From contig JAFUFB010000030.1 in NCBI GenBank assembly GCA_017470145.1, positions 62,001 through 126,000 on the forward strand: DNA of 64,000 bases, written 5' to 3'. The position numbers and the translations under genes were made by a program. Under the pieces are notes generated by a model. The model saw nothing but the letters and a program-made list of their open reading frames with translations, did not search any database and had not been told where the DNA came from. Below, piece after piece: positions 33,548 to 41,970 of the stretch. Source of the DNA: Clostridia bacterium. Lineage in GTDB: Bacteria > Bacillota > Clostridia > Christensenellales > Aristaeellaceae. Each line of letters opens with the position of its first letter. The first letter of the stretch is position 1.

Positions 33548-34623
33548 CAGGCGTTCTCCTTCTCAAACTGCTTCATGAACTCTACCAGCTTCTTCACACC
33601 CGCTACCGGCATGGCGTTGTAGATGCTGGCCCGCATGCCGCCCACGGAGCGATGCCCCTTCAGGTTTACCAGCCCCGCGCCAGCCGCCGCTTTGACGAAA
33701 GCCGCGTCCTTCTCCGCATCCCCGGTGACAAAGGTGACGTTCATCCGGGAGCGATATTTCGCCTGGGCCGTGGGCTTGAACAGCTGACTATTGTCCAGGA
33801 AATCGTAGAGCAGCGCCGCCTTTTCGATATTGATCTTTTCCATTTCGGCCACGCCACCCATCTCCTTCAACCACTGGAAGGTGAGCCCAGCGATGTAGAT
33901 GCCCCAGGTGTTGGGAGTGTTGTACATGCTGCCCGCCTTCGCCTGAACCTCCCAGTTCAGCAGCTTGGGGCAAATCTCCATAGCATGGCCCAGCAGATCC
34001 TTCCGGACGATCAGTACGCACAGCCCGCTGGGGCCGATGTTCTTCTGGGCCCCGGCGTAAATAACGCCGTACCTAGCCACATCCATCTTCTCGGACAGAA
34101 TCATGGAGCTGGCATCGCAAACCAGGGGCGCTGAGCTCTCCGGCAGTTCCACAAAGCGGGTGCCATAAATGGTGTTGTTCTGGGTGATGTGCAGATAGTC
34201 CGCTCCTTCGGTAAAGCTGAGACCTTTAACCTCCGGCACATAGGCATAGGTGTCCTCCCGGCTGGAGGCGATCACATTCACCTGGCCATAGCGCTTGCTT
34301 TCCTCGGCCGCCAGATGAGCAAAGTTGCCAGAATCGATGTAATCCGCCTTTTTGTTGACCATTAGGTTCAGCGGAATGGCGGAAAACTGTTGCGTCGCGC
34401 CGCCTTGCAGGAAAAGCACCTCGTATTCCTCCGGAATAGCCATCAGGTCCCTCAAATCCGCCACAGCCTGATCATAGATGTCCGTATACATTTTGCTGCG
34501 ATGGCTCATCTCCATCACGGACATACCGGTATCTCCATAAATCAGCAAATCCTTCTGTGCCTTTTCGAGCACCGGCAGCGCCAGCTGGGAAGGTCCGGGA
34601 GAAAAATTGTATACGCGATCCAT
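33547..34623 (-). CDS. serC: Phosphoserine aminotransferase
   Basis: 358 residues, the expected length. It starts with the family motif YNFSPGPSQLALPVLEKAQ-like sequence, and the PLP lysine is K194 in GAQKNIGPSG. It converts 3-phosphohydroxypyruvate and glutamate to phosphoserine, the second step of serine synthesis. AAGGAGG lies 8 bases upstream of the ATG at 34623; the open frame to 34737 has no better start. It is first in the serC-serA operon. No serB is in the window; the HAD phosphatases elsewhere are not specific evidence for one. Confidence 0.95.
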   Translation of the reverse strand: MDRVYNFSPGPSQLALPVLEKAQKDLLIYGDTGMSVMEMSHRSKMYTDIYDQAVADLRDLMAIPEEYEVLFLQGGATQQFSAIPLNLMVNKKADYIDSGNFAHLAAEESKRYGQVNVIASSREDTYAYVPEVKGLSFTEGADYLHITQNNTIYGTRFVELPESSAPLVCDASSMILSEKMDVARYGVIYAGAQKNIGPSGLCVLIVRKDLLGHAMEICPKLLNWEVQAKAGSMYNTPNTWGIYIAGLTFQWLKEMGGVAEMEKINIEKAALLYDFLDNSQLFKPTAQAKYRSRMNVTFVTGDAEKDAAFVKAAAGAGLVNLKGHRSVGGMRASIYNAMPVAGVKKLVEFMKQFEKENA

Positions 34624-34722
34624 GGTTCCATCCTCCTTCAATTTCTGTCCAGCGCCCTCCAGCGCTGGCAGGTACCCGATTAGTATCCCTGTTTCCTGCG
34701 GATTTTGCAAGTCAAATACACA

Positions 34723-34748
34723 TAAAAAACAGCCCATCCCTGGGCTGT
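34723..34748 (-). terminator. Terminator of trmO
   Basis: ACAGCCCA / TGGGCTGT arms with a four-base loop and a T-run on the minus strand. Confidence 0.88.
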
Positions 34749-34767
34749 GAAGCCTATTTCGATTGTC

Positions 34768-35442
34768 TCAATCCCCGATCTCCGTCACTTCCAGCAAGCC
34801 CTCCCGCACCCGGAAGCGGATGTTCTTTCCCCCGAACTCGAAGGCATATTCCCGGGTCGGATCCTCCTGATAAGCCGGCCGGGGATCCTCCGCCAACACC
34901 TTCTCCAGCGCCGCCCGGTCCTCCGGAGCCAGCCTCCGGCCCATCTCTTCCGGAATCTGGACCGCCACCCGCCGTTTCTCATGGCTGTCCGTAAAGCCCC
35001 CCGTGGCCTCCGGATGGCAGTCCGCCGAGGGGAGGTAGGGCTTGATGTCATAAATCGGCGTACCGTTCATCAGATCCGCTCCCGCCACCAGCAACACCGT
35101 TCCCCGATTCGGGGTTTTCTCTACCCCTACCAGCCGCACGCTGCTGAGCCCCAGGGGATTGGGCCGATAGGGAGATCGGGTGGCAAAGACCCCGATCCGC
35201 TGGTTTCCTCCCAGCCGGGGCGGGCGCACTGTGGGCTTCCATCCCTCCCGTTGGGCCTCGTGGAATCCCCAGATCAGCCACAGATGGGAGAATTCCTCGA
35301 TGCCCCGCAGGGCCTCCGCCGCCCGATAATCCGGGGCGAAGACGATGCGGGAGATGACCTCCTCCACCAGCCCGCTCTGCCGGGGCACCCCGAATTTGGA
35401 TGTATAAGCGTTTTCAATCTGCGCAATGACGGAAATCTCCAT
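34768..35442 (-). CDS. trmO: tRNA (adenine(37)-N6)-methyltransferase TrmO-like (TsaA/UPF0066)
   Basis: 224 residues. The beta-barrel TsaA/TrmO fold is recognised from FSHLWLIWGFH and the SAM-binding stretch GVFATRSPYRPNPLG near residue 90, followed by DIKPYLP. TrmO methylates threonylcarbamoyl-adenosine 37 of tRNAs using SAM. The C-terminal ~75 residues form the usual second domain, though variants exist. The ATG at 35442 has AGAGGT upstream. Transcribed alone between two terminators. Confidence 0.85.
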   Translation of the reverse strand: MEISVIAQIENAYTSKFGVPRQSGLVEEVISRIVFAPDYRAAEALRGIEEFSHLWLIWGFHEAQREGWKPTVRPPRLGGNQRIGVFATRSPYRPNPLGLSSVRLVGVEKTPNRGTVLLVAGADLMNGTPIYDIKPYLPSADCHPEATGGFTDSHEKRRVAVQIPEEMGRRLAPEDRAALEKVLAEDPRPAYQEDPTREYAFEFGGKNIRFRVREGLLEVTEIGD

Positions 35443-35498
35443 GCATGAAACCTCTTTTCTATGCTGCAAGGGATGTTTCCCTGCAGCGCCCCTGTCTG

Positions 35499-35533
35499 CG
35501 AAAAGAGGCGCGAAATCCTCGCGCCTCCTCTTT
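35499..35533 (-). terminator. Terminator of the GH94 gene
   Basis: GAGGCGCGA / TCGCGCCTC perfect arms followed by TTTTC on the minus strand, immediately after the stop codon. Confidence 0.85.
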
Positions 35534-35534
35534 T

Positions 35535-37922
35535 TTACATGACGATGGTCAGATCGTTCTCCGCCAGCAGCTCCTCGGCGGGGATCACGGCCACCGGCCG
35601 CTCCTGGCCATTGAGGATATACCGGGCAGGCTCTCCCTCCCGATGGGCGCTGTTGTCCACGGTGATCTTCAGCTTCTTACCCCGGAAATTCTTCTCCATG
35701 GTGAATCCATCCCATTCCGCAGGGAAGGCCGGCTTCACCAGGATGCCCGCCGGCGTGGGTCGCAGGCCCAGAATGCCCTCCACGCAGCCCACCATCACGG
35801 TGCTGGCGGTGCCCGTCAGCCAATGTACATGGCTGCGGCCGGCAAAGGGGCTATCATGCCCTTCGATGAACTGGCCATGAACGTAGGGCTCGATGACCCG
35901 GCGATCCGCATCCTCGTTGAAGGAGGCGGGGCTGCTCTCCGCGAAGTATTCGAAGGCCCGGTTGCCGTGACCCAGCAAGGCCTCCGCCAGGATGGCCCAG
36001 CCCTGAATCTGGCAGAAGATGCCGCCGTTTTCCTTCGTGCCGGGGTTAAAGAGGATCATGGCCGCCCCATCGAAGGCTTCAAACCGATAGGCCGGGCTCA
36101 TGATCTCCAGCCCGTAGGGGGTGTTCAGCTTCTCATGGGCCGTCTCCATGATGCGGGCCGCCTGTTCCGGCGTGGCGCCGCCGGAAATCACCGCCCAGCT
36201 CTGGGGGTTCAGCCACATGGCGGCCTCGTTGTCCCCCTTGCTGCCGATGATCTGGCCCGCCTCGGTGTAGCCCCGGATGAACCGATCCTCCTCAAAGCAG
36301 GTATCGTTGATAATCTTCAGCAGCTTCTCTGCCTCCGCCTGCAGATAGGCCACGTATTCCGGCTCGTCCTTGCAGAATTCCTGCATGATGTTCAGGGCAT
36401 AGTACAGCTGGAAGGCCACGAAGGTGCTCTCTCCCGTAGCACCCAGCCGCAGACAGTCGTTCCAGTCCGCATGGAGCCCGGCGGGCATGCCATGGGTGCC
36501 CAGATGATGCATACTGAAATCAATCGCCCGCTTCAGATGCTCCCGCACGGTGCCCACATCATGGTCCGCGAAGGGAATCTCCTCGTCCAGATAGGCCAGA
36601 TTGCCGGATTCCGCGATGTATTTATATACTGTGGGGAACAGCCATAGGGCGTCGTCCGCCCGGTAATGGGGATGCCCCGTCTCCTTAACGTAGCTCTCCT
36701 GCTCCGGCGTGTCCTCATGGCCGGGGTTGTGGGAGTATTTCACCAGGGGGAGCCCCGCGCCGTGATGCACCTGGGCGCTGAGCATAAAGGTCAGCTGCTT
36801 GCGGGCCAGCTCCGGATCCAGGTGAATAATGCCCTGGATATCCTGCACCGTGTCCCGATATCCGTATCCATTCCGCTCTCCGCAATAGATCAGGCTGGCC
36901 GCCCGGCTCCATACGAAGGTGATGAAGCATTGGAAGGCGTTCCAGGTGTTGACCATGGCGTTGAAGCGGGGATCCGGGGTGTTTACCTTCAGGTTCTCCA
37001 GCTCCCCGTGCCAGTAGGCGATCAGGGCCGCCTTCTCCTTTTCCACGGTGGCCGCCGTGTCCTGATAGCGGTCCAGCAGTTCCCGAGCCTCGCTCTCCGT
37101 CTTCTGGCCCAGCAGGAAGGCCACCTGCCGCTTCTCCCCCGCCGCCAGGGACAGACTGCCCTGCAGTGCGCCGCAGGGGTTGCCATTATAGTTCAGGCTG
37201 TCGTCGCATTTTCCGTCCACCACCGCCTGGGGCGCGTCGAAGCGATTCCGGCCCAGGAACTGCTCCCGCCGCCCGGTATAAGAGCATACCTTGGTCCCCG
37301 CCAGGCCCAGGAAGCGCTCGCTGCCGTTGCTGCCGTCCGGGTTCCGGTGACAGAATTCGTTGATCCGCTGCAGGATGAAATCCCCCTTGAATTCCGTCCG
37401 GGTGATGAACTGGGTGTACTGCATATTCACCAAATCCTGGGTGTAGAAGCTCTCCGTGGTGAACTCTGCGTAGGCAAACACGCTGATCCTCCGATCCCGG
37501 CCAGACAGGTTCTCCACCTCCAGGCTCCAAACCTCGTGGGTGGACCCCAGGGGTACATAGTACAGCGCCCGGCTGCGGATGCCCGCATATTCGCTGATGA
37601 ATTCCGTATAGGCCGTGCCATGGTGACATTCCGTCCGATAGTCCCCCAGGGGCTTCTTCACCGGCTTCCAGCTGGCGGACCAGAAATCTCCGGTCTCCTC
37701 GTCCCGCAGGTACAGGTACCGCCCCGGCTCGTCAAACTGGTTGAAGGTGTAGCGCAGGATGCGCCCCGCCGCGCCGCTGCGCACGAAGCTGTAGCCTCCG
37801 GCATTGACGGTGATAATCGCGCCATATTCCGGGGATCCCAGATAGTTGGCCCAAGGGGCAGGGGTGTCGGGGTTGGTGATTACATACTCCCGGTGCTGTT
37901 CGTCAAAGTATCCGTATTGCAT
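35535..37922 (-). CDS. Cellobiose phosphorylase-like enzyme, family GH94
   Basis: 795 residues. The N terminus has the cellobiose phosphorylase hallmark YGYFDEQHREYVIT followed by PWANYLGS. The catalytic Asp is in ADWNDC (D486/D489). C-terminal signatures (GRSHVHWLTGTAS) bind phosphate and substrate. The enzyme splits cellobiose with phosphate to glucose 1-phosphate and glucose in the cytoplasm. An ATG at 37928 is too close to the AAAGGAG site; the one at 37922 fits. Related GH94 enzymes act on other beta-glucosides. It follows pilT by 63 bases with no terminator between, so it could be read through from the pilus-like operon. Confidence 0.88.
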   Translation of the reverse strand: MQYGYFDEQHREYVITNPDTPAPWANYLGSPEYGAIITVNAGGYSFVRSGAAGRILRYTFNQFDEPGRYLYLRDEETGDFWSASWKPVKKPLGDYRTECHHGTAYTEFISEYAGIRSRALYYVPLGSTHEVWSLEVENLSGRDRRISVFAYAEFTTESFYTQDLVNMQYTQFITRTEFKGDFILQRINEFCHRNPDGSNGSERFLGLAGTKVCSYTGRREQFLGRNRFDAPQAVVDGKCDDSLNYNGNPCGALQGSLSLAAGEKRQVAFLLGQKTESEARELLDRYQDTAATVEKEKAALIAYWHGELENLKVNTPDPRFNAMVNTWNAFQCFITFVWSRAASLIYCGERNGYGYRDTVQDIQGIIHLDPELARKQLTFMLSAQVHHGAGLPLVKYSHNPGHEDTPEQESYVKETGHPHYRADDALWLFPTVYKYIAESGNLAYLDEEIPFADHDVGTVREHLKRAIDFSMHHLGTHGMPAGLHADWNDCLRLGATGESTFVAFQLYYALNIMQEFCKDEPEYVAYLQAEAEKLLKIINDTCFEEDRFIRGYTEAGQIIGSKGDNEAAMWLNPQSWAVISGGATPEQAARIMETAHEKLNTPYGLEIMSPAYRFEAFDGAAMILFNPGTKENGGIFCQIQGWAILAEALLGHGNRAFEYFAESSPASFNEDADRRVIEPYVHGQFIEGHDSPFAGRSHVHWLTGTASTVMVGCVEGILGLRPTPAGILVKPAFPAEWDGFTMEKNFRGKKLKITVDNSAHREGEPARYILNGQERPVAVIPAEELLAENDLTIVM

Positions 37923-37985
37923 GGTCATTCTCCTTTACAACATGATTCCCCTCCAGTAATTTGCGAAGGGGAAAGGATTGCCTTT

Positions 37986-39059
37986 TTATCTGCTCATGGC
38001 ACCAAAGCGCATCAGCCGTTCCATGGTTTCCGGGTGCAGGGCGTAGGCCCGAGCCATTTCTTTGGTAATCTTTTCCTCCCGGGCCAGCCGGGCCAGCTCG
38101 CTGTCCATGGACATCATTTCGCCGCCGGCGCCGGAGATGGCGTTGTCGATCTGGTGAGTCTTCCCTTCCCGAATCAGGTTCTGAATGGCGGGGTTCACCG
38201 TCATCACCTCGAACACCGGGTAGAGGAATCCATCCGTGCCAAGCAACAGCCGCTGGGAAACCACAGCCTTCAGCACCATGCTCAGCTGAGTCCGCACCTG
38301 GTTCTGCTGCTCCGCAGGGAAGGCGTCAATCACCCGGTCAATGGTCTTGGCCGCCCCCAGAGTATGCAGGGTGGAAAACAGCAGATGACCCGTCTCCGCC
38401 GCGGTCATGGCGGTGGAAATGGTCTCCACATCCCGCATCTCTCCCAGCATCACCACGTCCGGCGCTTCCCGCAGGGCAGCCCGAACCGCCCGGGCAAAGC
38501 TGGTGGCATCCTCCGGCACTTCCCGCTGGCTCACCAGGCATTTCTTGTGAGGGTGCAGATATTCGATGGGGTCTTCAATGGTAATGATGTGTCCGCTGCG
38601 GCTGGAGTTAATCCGATCCAGAATGCAGGCCAGGGTGGTGCTCTTGCCGGTGCCCGCGGGGCCGGTGACCAGCACCATGCCGCTATGCAGATCCGCCAGC
38701 TTCATCACCAGATCGGGAATATGCCGCTTCTGCGGGTCCGGCAGGCCGAAGGCCACCACCCGGAAAACCGCCGCCAGGGTACCTCTCTGGCGATAGATGT
38801 TGCAGCGGAAACGGCTCACATCCCGAATGGCGAAGGAGAAATCGTCATCCCCGTCCCGCTCCAGGTTGTTCTTGTTCCGATTAGCCAGCTCATAGGCCCG
38901 GTCGATCAATACCTGAATTTCCGGCAGGGTCACCTTCTCCGCAGTAATGGCAACCATTTTGCCATTGGCCTTGGTGGAAACCGGCGAAAAGGGGATGATA
39001 AAAACATCGGAGCCCTCCATTTGCATCGCGTCCCGAAGCAGTTCATCCAAAGTTTTCAC
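37986..39059 (-). CDS. pilT: PilT-type retraction ATPase
   Basis: 357 residues. Walker A GPAGTGKST at 133-141, Asp box (TIEDPIEYLH), Walker B (VVMLGEMRD) and His box (LLFSTLHTLGA) are all intact. The N-terminal PAS-like domain is present. PilT hexamers depolymerise type IV pili or drive related secretion systems. The start overlaps the upstream small gene by 4 bases. No PilB-type assembly ATPase and no PilD peptidase are in the window, so either they are elsewhere or this system works with PilT alone. Confidence 0.9.
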   Translation of the reverse strand: MKTLDELLRDAMQMEGSDVFIIPFSPVSTKANGKMVAITAEKVTLPEIQVLIDRAYELANRNKNNLERDGDDDFSFAIRDVSRFRCNIYRQRGTLAAVFRVVAFGLPDPQKRHIPDLVMKLADLHSGMVLVTGPAGTGKSTTLACILDRINSSRSGHIITIEDPIEYLHPHKKCLVSQREVPEDATSFARAVRAALREAPDVVMLGEMRDVETISTAMTAAETGHLLFSTLHTLGAAKTIDRVIDAFPAEQQNQVRTQLSMVLKAVVSQRLLLGTDGFLYPVFEVMTVNPAIQNLIREGKTHQIDNAISGAGGEMMSMDSELARLAREEKITKEMARAYALHPETMERLMRFGAMSR

Positions 39060-39616
39060 TGGGCTTCTTCCCCCTCATTCTCTACGTTCATTTCATCTTC
39101 TTCGGCTTCCTGGTCCTCGTCCTCCCAGTCACCGAAATCATCCTCTTCCCAGCTGTCCTCGTCCTCCCAGTCGCCGAAATCATCCTCTTCCCAAATGTCC
39201 TCAGCCTCCAGGCGGTGCAGAGTCCAGGCGGTGCGCTTCTCTGCGCCGGGAGCAAGCACCTTCACGGCACAGGACAAGGCCCGATCGCCGATCTTTTCCG
39301 TCCAGGAGACGATGTCCCCCTTCATTTTCATGCCCTCCGGCAGCTGCTCCGCCACCCGGGCCAGATATTCTTCCTCCCCCGCGGGGGCCTCCGCCAGGCT
39401 GGCTACCAGGGCCGCGTCCAGCTTTGCCAGGGATCTTTCCCCTTCCGCGAAAAGGCCATAGACCTCCTGCCGGGTCTCCGCGCTGCGCAGGGCCAGGGCT
39501 TCATCGTTCCTGGCGGAGATCATGGTCAGCACCGTCAATACGCTCAGGGCCAGCACCACCGCGATCAGAATCAGCGAGGACGCGCCCGGCCCTACGGCTA
39601 CCTTCCGTTTGTTCAC
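39056..39616 (-). CDS. Membrane-anchored protein with acidic C-terminal repeats, pilus-like operon
   Basis: 186 residues, family not recognised. A short basic start, then one membrane helix (~14-36), a helical region, a beta-rich segment (~100-135), and an extremely acidic tail. The tail holds two copies of a 14-residue repeat beginning WEEDDFGDWEDED, encoded by a 42-base tandem repeat. The single N-terminal helix fits a minor pilin-like or PilN/PilO-like role. It overlaps pilT and the preceding gene by 4 bases each. Confidence 0.75.
   Translation of the reverse strand: MNKRKVAVGPGASSLILIAVVLALSVLTVLTMISARNDEALALRSAETRQEVYGLFAEGERSLAKLDAALVASLAEAPAGEEEYLARVAEQLPEGMKMKGDIVSWTEKIGDRALSCAVKVLAPGAEKRTAWTLHRLEAEDIWEEDDFGDWEDEDSWEEDDFGDWEDEDQEAEEDEMNVENEGEEAQ
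39113..39196. repeat. Tandem repeat, 42-base unit, two copies
   Basis: Two nearly identical 42-base units (39113-39154 and 39155-39196) differing at only a few positions, encoding the acidic repeats of the protein above. Confidence 0.85.
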
Positions 39617-40020
39617 GGGCTCACCTCCCCGGGAAGATAATTAGTCACAGGCAGCTCAAACAAGGTCTGACCTGTTTTTTGCTCCGCGAAGAAGGTCACC
39701 GTCCGCAGCTGTCCCGCGTCCATCCTTTCCTCCTGAGCCACCGCCCGCAGGGTATAATGCTCCTCCTGCAGGATCCATTGGTCCCCATCCTGAATAAAGC
39801 CCAGCTTCTCCAGCTCCTCCGCCGCGTCCGCTGTGGCGGCCAGGCGCTCCTCCAGGTTTTCTACCACCAGCAGGGCTTCGCTGCCGGCCCGGGCCGTAGC
39901 GCTTTTGCCCCGGGCCAGGCCGAACATCTCCACGATGGTGGAAACGCACAGCATGAAGAACAGGATCACCAGCACCAGCTCAATCAGCAGGATGTTCGCG
40001 GTACTATGCTTCTTTCTCAT
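39613..40020 (-). CDS. Pseudopilin-like membrane protein
   Basis: 135 residues. The N terminus reads like a type IV pilin: a short basic leader, then NILLIELVLVILFF with a glutamate five residues into the hydrophobic helix. The residue before the expected cleavage point is Asn, not the usual Gly, so processing is doubtful. The rest is a small alpha/beta domain. It overlaps both neighbours by 4 bases. Most likely a minor pilin or pseudopilin of the system that PilT and the GspF-like protein serve. Confidence 0.72.
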   Translation of the reverse strand: MRKKHSTANILLIELVLVILFFMLCVSTIVEMFGLARGKSATARAGSEALLVVENLEERLAATADAAEELEKLGFIQDGDQWILQEEHYTLRAVAQEERMDAGQLRTVTFFAEQKTGQTLFELPVTNYLPGEVSP

Positions 40021-40511
40021 TCCACCGCACCTCCCGCCCGAAGGTATACATAGATCTCCTGCTGGCCGCCGTCAGGGGTTGTCACCCGGGCAGTCAGCAT
40101 ATTGTCTTGTATTTTCGGCTCGAAGGAGGTCACCTCCATCAGGGGCTCCCCCATCTCCTCCTCAAATTCCCATTCCTCGGAGGTAAAACTCTCCCGCAGG
40201 TATCCCCCTGCGCAGAACAGCCTCCGGAGGTAAATCTCACCGTCATAATCGTTGGTAAAAACCAGCACCGGCACGCCCCCCTCCTGGCGGATGGAGACAT
40301 TGCCAGCGTCCTCCCCCTGGGCCGCGCCTCGCACGATGGCGGCCGCCACCCGGGCGGTGTTGTTCCGGTTGGAGGTATCCACCGTGTCCCGATACACCTG
40401 GGCGCTCAGGGCGGTCAGGAAAATGGCGGAGATGGCAAAAATCGCCAACAGCAGGAAGATGAATACATTCTGAATCCGCATGGGCGGCTGCTGTTTCTTC
40501 CAGGCGCTCAT
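40017..40511 (-). CDS. Hypothetical membrane protein, pilus-like operon
   Basis: 164 residues, perhaps the DUF4860-type proteins found beside clostridial pilus genes, but I cannot confirm this. One membrane helix (~12-36, VFIFLLLAIFAISAIFL), then a beta-rich extracellular domain with a paired NDYDGEIYLRRLF segment. No Gly-type prepilin cleavage site. It overlaps the genes on both sides by 4 bases, so it is part of one tightly coupled translation unit. Confidence 0.7.
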   Translation of the reverse strand: MSAWKKQQPPMRIQNVFIFLLLAIFAISAIFLTALSAQVYRDTVDTSNRNNTARVAAAIVRGAAQGEDAGNVSIRQEGGVPVLVFTNDYDGEIYLRRLFCAGGYLRESFTSEEWEFEEEMGEPLMEVTSFEPKIQDNMLTARVTTPDGGQQEIYVYLRAGGAVE

Positions 40512-40819
40512 ATATCCTTCACCCCCCTCTCCCGCACGGTAATGGTCGGCATCAGGTTGGAGGCAAACGCATCGTATTCTACCACGAAGCGCTCCATGTT
40601 GTAGGCCAGCTTGTAGTGCTCCCGCAGATAGTCCAGCGATTCAGGATAGGTCCCCTCCACGGCATAGCAGGTCAGGGCAGCGTTCTTTACCGCGTCCTCC
40701 ACCAGTTGGGTTTCCTGCTTGTCCGAGGTAGACATCAGGAAATTCAGCAGCACTACGAAACCAACGATCAGAGCGACAAAAACGACGCCCGCGGCCAAAT
40801 CTTTCTTTCCAATGCGCAT
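40508..40819 (-). CDS. Small pilin-like membrane protein
   Basis: 103 residues. One N-terminal membrane helix (~9-29), then a helical stretch and the segment CYAVEGTYPESLDYL, which resembles the conserved alpha-loop of major pseudopilins (Tyr-Pro-x-Ser-Leu). No prepilin peptidase site is visible. AAGGAG precedes the ATG. It is the second gene of the operon after the GspF-like gene and may be the main fibre subunit or a docking protein. Confidence 0.72.
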   Translation of the reverse strand: MRIGKKDLAAGVVFVALIVGFVVLLNFLMSTSDKQETQLVEDAVKNAALTCYAVEGTYPESLDYLREHYKLAYNMERFVVEYDAFASNLMPTITVRERGVKDI

Positions 40820-40853
40820 TTTTTCGCTCCTTTCTTGAAATTCAAAATCATTT

Positions 40854-41918
40854 TTACAGGCTGCTCATTACACCGGCCATGGGCAGCATCATGCTCAGCA
40901 GAATAGCGCCGATGACGATGCTCAGCAGGGCCACCAACACAGGCTCGATCAGGGAGATCAGTCGGCTCAGGTCGTCCTCCACCTGCTCCTCATACACTTC
41001 CGCGATCCTGGTCATCACCTGGGGCTCATGGCCGGAGGCGGCGCCAATTTTCAAAATCCTGTTGTAGAAATCGGAAAACAGGCCGCTAGCGGTAATAGCG
41101 TCTGCGAAGGGCTCGCCCTGATCCATCATCCCTTTGATCTCCTTCACCTTGGCGATGGACTGCTCATCATCCAGGGCATTAGCCGCCATGTCGATGGCGT
41201 TCTCAATGGGGAAGCCTCCGTTCAACATCATTCCGAGCATGCCCGCAATGCGGGAGGAGGACAGCTTCTGGCTGATCCTTTGCACCGGAGGCAGCAGGTT
41301 CCGCAGCCGGGACAGCACCTTATCCCGATGCTTGGTCCGCATCAGCACAGCCACCGTCACCACCGCGATGATCATGACCGCGATAATCGCCAGCACAATC
41401 CATCCCGCGATGGAACCGATGTTCATCAGCCGCATGGAGGCTCCGTCCGGGTTCACCCCCAGGGAGCCCAGCACCCTGCGGAACACAGGCATCACGCGCC
41501 ATAGCAGCACCGCGATGATGACCACCATCATCACCCCCAGCACCAGGGGATAGGTCACGGCGCTGGAGGCAGCGTCCTTAATCTTTCCCTCCCGCAGATA
41601 ATAGGCGGAAAGGTTGTGCATAATGTCCTCCAACCGGCCGGTTTCCTCGCCGATGCCCACCATCTCGATCATGTAATGGGGCCACTCGTCCTCCCGCTCC
41701 TTCATGGCGATGTAGAGGGACCCCGTCTCTTCAATGGTCTCCCGCATCAGGGAATAGGGCCGCACCCGGGCGCCCTGCTTTTCCTCGTCCTCCGCCAGCA
41801 TGTCAATGCCGTCCCGCAGGGTCATGCCGGATTCCAGCATCAGGGCGATCTGGTCGCAAAAGACGCTCAGCTCCTCCGACGTCAGCACGGCGCTGTTCTG
41901 CTCCTTTTCCTTGTCCAT
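40854..41918 (-). CDS. Type II secretion/type IV pilus platform protein (GspF/PilC-like)
   Basis: 354 residues with two repeated T2SSF domains (~10-135 and ~215-345), each helical and rich in membrane segments: the second repeats the pattern of the first (GFPIENAIDMAANAL versus GMTLRDGIDMLAEDE). Three membrane helices (~125, ~180, ~330). It is the inner-membrane platform on which pilins are added or removed. GGAGG lies upstream. It opens the compact operon that ends with pilT. Confidence 0.88.
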   Translation of the reverse strand: MDKEKEQNSAVLTSEELSVFCDQIALMLESGMTLRDGIDMLAEDEEKQGARVRPYSLMRETIEETGSLYIAMKEREDEWPHYMIEMVGIGEETGRLEDIMHNLSAYYLREGKIKDAASSAVTYPLVLGVMMVVIIAVLLWRVMPVFRRVLGSLGVNPDGASMRLMNIGSIAGWIVLAIIAVMIIAVVTVAVLMRTKHRDKVLSRLRNLLPPVQRISQKLSSSRIAGMLGMMLNGGFPIENAIDMAANALDDEQSIAKVKEIKGMMDQGEPFADAITASGLFSDFYNRILKIGAASGHEPQVMTRIAEVYEEQVEDDLSRLISLIEPVLVALLSIVIGAILLSMMLPMAGVMSSL

Positions 41919-41970
41919 GGTTCTTGTTCCTCCCCCCGTCTGTTTCCAAAATAAACGGTCCTGGGTTTGC

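Noticed and set aside
34624-34722. T-box or serine riboswitch before serC
   Set aside because: No T-box sequence was found; only a small inverted repeat around CCAGCGC is visible.
36666-39461. Plus-strand open frame of 931 codons
   Set aside because: Shadow of the GH94 and pilT genes on the other strand, caused by GC-rich codon bias.
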